A stretch of 9,040 bases of DNA from an uncultured bacterium. GTDB lineage: Bacteria; Bacteroidota; Bacteroidia; Bacteroidales; CAIWKO01. Location: assembly GCA_903916135.1 (NCBI GenBank), contig CAIWVT010000295.1, positions 1 through 9,040 on the forward strand, read 5' to 3'. Numbering within the stretch: the stretch's first letter is position 1; every line of letters begins with the position of its first letter. This document shows, one piece after another, positions 6,836 through 9,040 of this stretch. The notes beneath the pieces were generated by a model. That model had not been told where the DNA came from and did no database searches. It saw only the letters and a program-made list of their open reading frames with translations. The position numbers were made by a program, and so were the translations under genes.

Positions 6836-6987
6836 CGTCCCTGCGGGACGTAAAAGACCGCGTATTGAAATTTTCTATAAATATCAAATCCCTACGGGAT
6901 AGTGGATTTCAGCGTACAAGAAAGTCCCATAGGGACAAAATATTTATAGAAAAAAAACACCACAACAACATTAAGTCCCGTAGGGAT
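6836..6987. repeat. cluster of four GTCCC/GGGAC palindromes with a large inverted pair
   Basis: Four short palindromes lie in a gene-free stretch (6751-7072): CGTCCC-TGC-GGGACG (6836-6850), ATCCC-TAC-GGGAT (6888-6900), GTCCC-ATA-GGGAC (6924-6936) and GTCCC-GTA-GGGAT (6975-6987, one wobble). Copies 2 and 3 belong to longer 30-bp elements in opposite orientation: TTTTCTATAAATAT (6871-6884) is the exact reverse complement of ATATTTATAGAAAA (6940-6953), each 3 bp from its palindrome. Copies 1 and 4 keep only traces of the AT part. This looks like a mobile or amplified non-coding element family; the short open frame from a TTG at 6790 through it is an artefact of the repeats. Confidence 0.85.
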
Positions 6988-7072
6988 GTAATATAGCTGA
7001 AATATAAGCTCGGTAAGGAATTGAAAGGGCTACAAAATAAACATTGATTACAAATATTATAATAAGACATTT

Positions 7073-7606
7073 ATGCTACTCGAACACGAAATTAAAGATA
7101 CGGCGCTCCAACAGATAGCTGAGCAAATGCTGATAGCGGCGCGCACCGCACCCAAAGGCAGAGGCATCAACAATGTGATGTTGGCGATAGCCGAACAAAA
7201 AGATTTTCCGCTCATATCCAAAAAGATGATTGAAATCGGCAACCGCATGAATCAAAGTTTTTTTATTCGCGATGCCGAAAACATCCTCCATATTGAGTAT
7301 ATGCTGGTGTTGGCAATGAAAATCAATCCCATCAATTTGGATTGCGGCTGGTGTGGCTTTGCCAATTGCACCGAAAAAAACAAACATCCCTTGGTGCCCT
7401 GTGTGTTCAACCTGACGGATATGGCTATTGCCATCGGCTCGGCGGTGAGCAAGGCTGCCGACCTGCGCGTTGACAACCGCGTGATGTATTCTGCAGGAAG
7501 AGCCATCAAAGAGCTAAACCTGTTAGGTGAAGAAGCCGCTATCATCCTGTGCGTGCCCATATCAGCCACATCCAAAAGTCCTTTCTTTGATAGGAAAACT
7601 CTTTGA
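7073..7606 (+). CDS. DUF2148 ferredoxin-like domain protein
   Basis: A 177-residue soluble protein of the DUF2148 type, probably binding a 4Fe-4S cluster. The key feature is C91-x2-C94-x4-C99-x10-C110 (first part DCGWCGFANC), suited to one cluster. Other family-typical stretches are AARTAPKGRGINN (22-34), SAGRAIKELNLLGEEAA in the C-terminal part, and the closing ISATSKSPFFDRK. Members are widespread in anaerobes and Bacteroidota, and their reaction is unknown; the AARTAPKG start recalls nitroreductase-like proteins. Length is usual. The chosen ATG is the first of the frame; the leader is AT-rich without Shine-Dalgarno or an exact TAnnTTTG. It stands alone between two repeat-filled spacers. 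Confidence 0.85.
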   Translation: MLLEHEIKDTALQQIAEQMLIAARTAPKGRGINNVMLAIAEQKDFPLISKKMIEIGNRMNQSFFIRDAENILHIEYMLVLAMKINPINLDCGWCGFANCTEKNKHPLVPCVFNLTDMAIAIGSAVSKAADLRVDNRVMYSAGRAIKELNLLGEEAAIILCVPISATSKSPFFDRKTL

Positions 7607-7620
7607 TTTTTGATTTTAGA

Positions 7621-7672
7621 CCCGCCTGAATCCTACCTGCGTGATGCAGTAGGGCAGGGACTTTAGTCGGGC
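7621..7672. repeat. compound GC-rich palindrome after the DUF2148 gene
   Basis: The core CTGC (7637-7640)/GCAG (7646-7649) is extended by CCTA (7632-7635)/TAGG (7650-7653) with one bulged C. A second small hairpin, GACT-tt-AGTC, follows, and the outer CCCG (from 7621) can pair with the terminal CGGG. The CTGCGT...GCAG core matches the palindromes at 8538-8564 and 8688-8714. It may act as the 3' end of the DUF2148 transcript, although no T-run follows. Confidence 0.6.
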
Positions 7673-7704
7673 AAGTTTGAGATTTTTGATTTTTACCACT
7701 ATGA

Positions 7705-7754
7705 CTCCCGACATTAGGTGTACGAGGCAGGTGCGGTATGGGACAGGTCGGAGA
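7705..7754. repeat. CCCGAC...GGGACAGG palindromic repeat, degenerate copy
   Basis: CTCCCGAC (7705-7712) is followed by a weak inner hairpin (ACAT/GTGT, one bulged A, then CGaGG) and, after an insertion, by GGGACAGG and GTCGGAG, which closes an outer stem with the first arm. It shares the CTCCCGAC start and GGACAGG with the copies at 1295-1318 and 8585-8618. Confidence 0.55.
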
Positions 7755-7928
7755 CCAGCGAAAGACACTAAGGTTTTTGTTATTTTTTCGTACAAAATCT
7801 GATTTGTCATTACTATTTTTTTAAAGAAATATATTTTGTATATTTTTTTTATTCATCTTGAAAGTCTTTATTGATAGCATGTTCAGGAGATATGTAATAT
7901 AGTTTTTGTAAAAAGTTTTTTTTTTTTA

Positions 7929-7957
7929 TTGCGTTTCAAAAAATAGTTGTACGTTTG
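7929..7957 (+). promoter_or_regulatory. orphan Bacteroidota-type promoter
   Basis: TACGTTTG (7950-7957) matches TAnnTTTG exactly and is followed by C, as at the tRNA and transporter promoters. TTG (7929-7931) lies 18 nt upstream, almost the spacing of the tRNA promoter. No protein gene follows; the expected start near 7964 leads into a foldable stretch with a T-run and then the 21-bp array. Confidence 0.45.
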
Positions 7958-7963
7958 CAAATT

Positions 7964-8033
7964 CTTTGGATAGAAATTAACTTGAGATAGGATACACGCA
8001 AAAAAAGTATCTGTAAGCGTCAGGATTTTTTTT
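7964..8033 (+). ncRNA. possible small non-coding RNA
   Basis: This is the stretch from the expected start of the orphan promoter to a run of eight T (8026-8033). Within it GATAC (7991-7995) pairs with GTATC (8007-8011), and ACGC (7996-7999), which lies in that loop, can pair with GCGT (8017-8020) downstream. That is the arrangement of a small H-type pseudoknot just before the T-run. The stems are short (5 and 4 pairs) and I recognise no known RNA family, so this is a weak call that rests on promoter, fold and T-run being in line. Confidence 0.25.
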
Positions 8034-8067
8034 ATTCGATTTTGTTTCGTTCTTTATATTTTGGATT

Positions 8068-8512
8068 TTGAAGTGTAATTTTAAGCTTAGGAAGCTGTAT
8101 ATTTGAGTTTTGAAAGATAATATTTTTTAAATGAAGTTTCATGTTTCCTCTTTGAAGTCGCATGTTTCATCTTTGAAGTCATATTCTTCATCGTTGAAGT
8201 CGCATGCGCATGTTTTTGATGTTTAATCATGACATTTGAATTCGCATGCTTGACGATTGAAGTCGTTTTCTTCATCGTTGAAGTCGCATTCTTCATCATT
8301 GAAGTGTTTTTTCGCCGTTGAAGTGATATGCGTGATGTGTGAAGTCTCGTGCACCATCGTTGAAGTCTCATGCACCATCGTTGAAGTGATTTTCTTCATC
8401 TTTGAAGTCATATTCACGGCTGGGATTTGATATGATTCATCGTTGAAGTCATATTCTTTATCGTTGAAGTCTCACGCGCCATCGTTGAAGTGATATTCTT
8501 CCTCTTCAAAAC
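8068..8512. repeat. 21-bp-period tandem array keyed on TTGAAGT
   Basis: About 21 units. Exact TTGAAGT occurs 14 times, starting at 8068, 8152, 8173, 8194, 8257, 8278, 8299, 8318, 8360, 8381, 8402, 8443, 8464 and 8485. Degenerate forms fill the missing phases (8089, 8110, 8131, 8216, 8236, 8339, 8427). Spacing is 21 bp almost throughout; the exceptions are 22+20, 19 and 25+16. The other 14 bases are variable but not random, mostly like CATATTCTTCATCG or CTCATGCACCATCG. On the minus strand one frame gives heptads such as DFNDEEN and another gives TSTMKNA or TSTMVHE. Frame changes at the irregular spacings and TGA stops in some units argue against an intact protein. It is not CRISPR: the conserved part is 7 bp and the variable parts are related to each other. 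Confidence 0.9.
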
Positions 8513-8537
8513 CCTAATAATAAAATTAAAAATGGAA

Positions 8538-8564
8538 CCTGCCTAACTGCGTCACGCAGGCAGG
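8538..8564. repeat. CCTGCCTAACTGC palindromic repeat, copy 1
   Basis: This is a perfect two-level hairpin: inner CTGCG (8547-8551) with CGCAG (8555-8559) around TCA, and outer CCTGC (8538-8542) with GCAGG (8560-8564). The outer and inner stems are separated by an unpaired CTAA on the left side only. The same layout recurs at 8688-8714. Confidence 0.8.
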
Positions 8565-8584
8565 AATTAAAAATAAAAAAAACC

Positions 8585-8618
8585 AACCCCTCCCGACACT
8601 TTGTGTACGGGACAGGTT
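8585..8618. repeat. CCCGAC...GGGACAGG palindromic repeat, best copy
   Basis: Three stacked stems: AACC/GGTT (8585-8588/8615-8618), CCCG/CGGG (8592-8595/8608-8611) and ACAC/GTGT (8596-8599/8603-8606). There is a TTT loop, one bulged A (8607) and a symmetrical CCT/ACA internal loop. The core is shared with 1295-1318. Confidence 0.8.
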
Positions 8619-8687
8619 AAAAAGGGACTATAACATGGAATGAAAAAATAAAAAGTGAATAATAATGAGAAATGAAAAAAAACAACC

Positions 8688-8714
8688 CCTGCCTAACTGC
8701 TTTACGCAGGCAAG
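8688..8714. repeat. CCTGCCTAACTGC palindromic repeat, copy 2
   Basis: It has the same first 13 bases (CCTGCCTAACTGC) as the copy at 8538 and a matching ACGCAGGCA right arm. The inner stem is reduced to CTGC/GCAG around TTTAC, and the outer right arm reads GCAAG instead of GCAGG. It lies 26 bp before the receiver-domain remnant. Confidence 0.75.
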
Positions 8715-8739
8715 CCTTGAAAAAAGGAGCAATAATTGA

Positions 8740-8925
8740 GATGGTAATAAATTTGATACTAAGTTTTTCGACCTATTCAAAATTATGATGGCTGGCATAG
8801 TGTTTATGAGTATTGAAATGCCGGTTATGGATGGCACCCAGTCGTTAGTCAAAGCAGTTGTTTCATGCAATTTTGTTATAGGTTTTTCTTCTTGCGGTGG
8901 CAACAATTATGTAAAAGGTATGTAA
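8740..8925 (+). pseudogene. remnant of a response-regulator receiver (REC) domain
   Basis: A 61-codon frame between stops at 8737-8739 and 8923-8925. Its middle reads GIVFMSIEMPVMDGTQSLVK (from 8794), which closely follows the receiver-domain pattern VFMDIEMPVMDG. Near the end, CGGNNYVKGM resembles the final part of the domain (AGMNDYVSKP-like). Several things are wrong for a working domain: the phospho-acceptor Asp is Ser (AGT at 8809-8811); the distance from the DG to the terminal Lys is about 27 residues instead of about 44 in CheY, so the Thr/Ser strand region is deleted; the N-terminal half with the acidic pair is absent; and the KP motif is spoilt. The longest ATG-start version is about 46 residues. 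I read it as a decayed fragment of a response regulator or hybrid kinase. A chance match is possible, but eight residues of IEMPVMDG make it unlikely. Confidence 0.55.
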
Positions 8926-8987
8926 ATTTCGCAGCTTTGAGATATTTTTCGAAATCAGACAATAATTTAGAGTTGCTAACGTAAATA

Positions 8988-9040
8988 ATGAATGATTCAA
9001 TATCCGGTATTTTCCCGGAACTAAATAAAAAAGTATATTA
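8988..9040 (+). CDS. possible 5' end of a gene running off the window
   Basis: An ATG at 8988 opens a frame that stays open to the last base, giving MNDSISGIFPELNKKVY plus two bases. The composition (charged, with Pro, Gly and hydrophobics in a natural mix) looks like a real N-terminus without a signal peptide, but 17 residues cannot be identified. TAAATTTC at 8923-8930 is one base off TAnnTTTG. A small TCCGG/CCGGA hairpin lies within codons 6-11. The call is weak. Confidence 0.3.
   Translation, partial: MNDSISGIFPELNKKVY

Larger units (their letters stand above)
7607..8067. other. gene-free spacer with palindromes, an orphan promoter and a possible small RNA
   Basis: No protein gene is supported on either strand. 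The left part (7607-7760) holds TGATTTT-type low-complexity text and two GC-rich compound palindromes. The middle (7800-7930) is very AT-rich. A TAnnTTTG promoter candidate follows at 7950-7957, then a possible folded RNA ending in a T-run at 8026-8033. The 21-bp array begins at 8068. The separate elements are listed individually. Confidence 0.65.

Noticed and set aside
6790..6996. 68-codon frame with a TTG start after the lipoprotein gene
   Set aside because: It runs through the GTCCC palindromes, its repeated RDV/RDS/RDK pieces are those palindromes in translation, and it has no ATG start or protein-like pattern.
8068..8512. CRISPR array
   Set aside because: The conserved part is only 7 bp, the unit is 21 bp, and the variable parts are related to one another rather than unique spacers; no cas gene is present.
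9003..9019. TCCGG/CCGGA hairpin near the right edge as a terminator
   Set aside because: The stem is only five pairs and no T-run follows; it lies within the first codons of a possible gene.

Overview
The window looks like chromosomal DNA of a member of the Bacteroidota, probably near Chitinophagaceae, Sphingobacteriales or Saprospirales; I cannot place it lower. The reasons are: AT-rich spacers; genes without a clear Shine-Dalgarno and with A/T-rich leaders; three exact matches to the Bacteroidota -7 promoter element TAnnTTTG; a trigger factor, a small secreted fibronectin-type-III-like protein and a MORN-repeat lipoprotein of types common in this phylum; and spacers full of short palindromes.

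Layout. 1-231: end of a 42-bp tandem repeat array (11 heptad-sized half units in view). 377-994: small secreted protein with its own rho-independent terminator. 1051-1392: gene-free stretch with palindromes. 1393-2244 (minus): EamA/DMT-type membrane transporter. 2352-2433: tRNA-Leu(UAG), divergent from the transporter, each with a TAnnTTTG promoter. 2434-2591: spacer with two strong inverted repeats. 2592-6750: tight four-gene cluster tig-clpP-clpX-MORN lipoprotein (gaps of 2, 6 and 11 nt). 6751-7072: gene-free stretch with four copies of a GTCCC/GGGAC palindrome. 7073-7606: DUF2148 iron-sulfur-type protein. 7607-8067: palindromes, then an orphan promoter with a possible small RNA. 8068-8512: 21-bp-period array of about 21 copies keyed on TTGAAGT. 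8513-8720: three more palindromes. 8740-8925: remnant of a response-regulator receiver domain. 8988-9040: possible start of a gene that runs off the window.

How the genes work together. Trigger factor receives nascent chains at the ribosome; ClpX unfolds proteins and feeds them to the ClpP protease. Their head-to-tail arrangement couples folding and degradation, as in many bacteria. The lipoprotein after clpX probably shares the transcript without being part of the machine. The most unusual item is inside trigger factor: 24 histidines in 56 residues, mostly an alternating His-Glu run, inserted in the C-terminal chaperone domain and encoded by an unstable hexanucleotide repeat. This suggests a metal-binding or metal-sensing trigger factor, which is an inference. 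The second item of interest is the 21-bp periodicity of two unrelated arrays near the two ends of the window.
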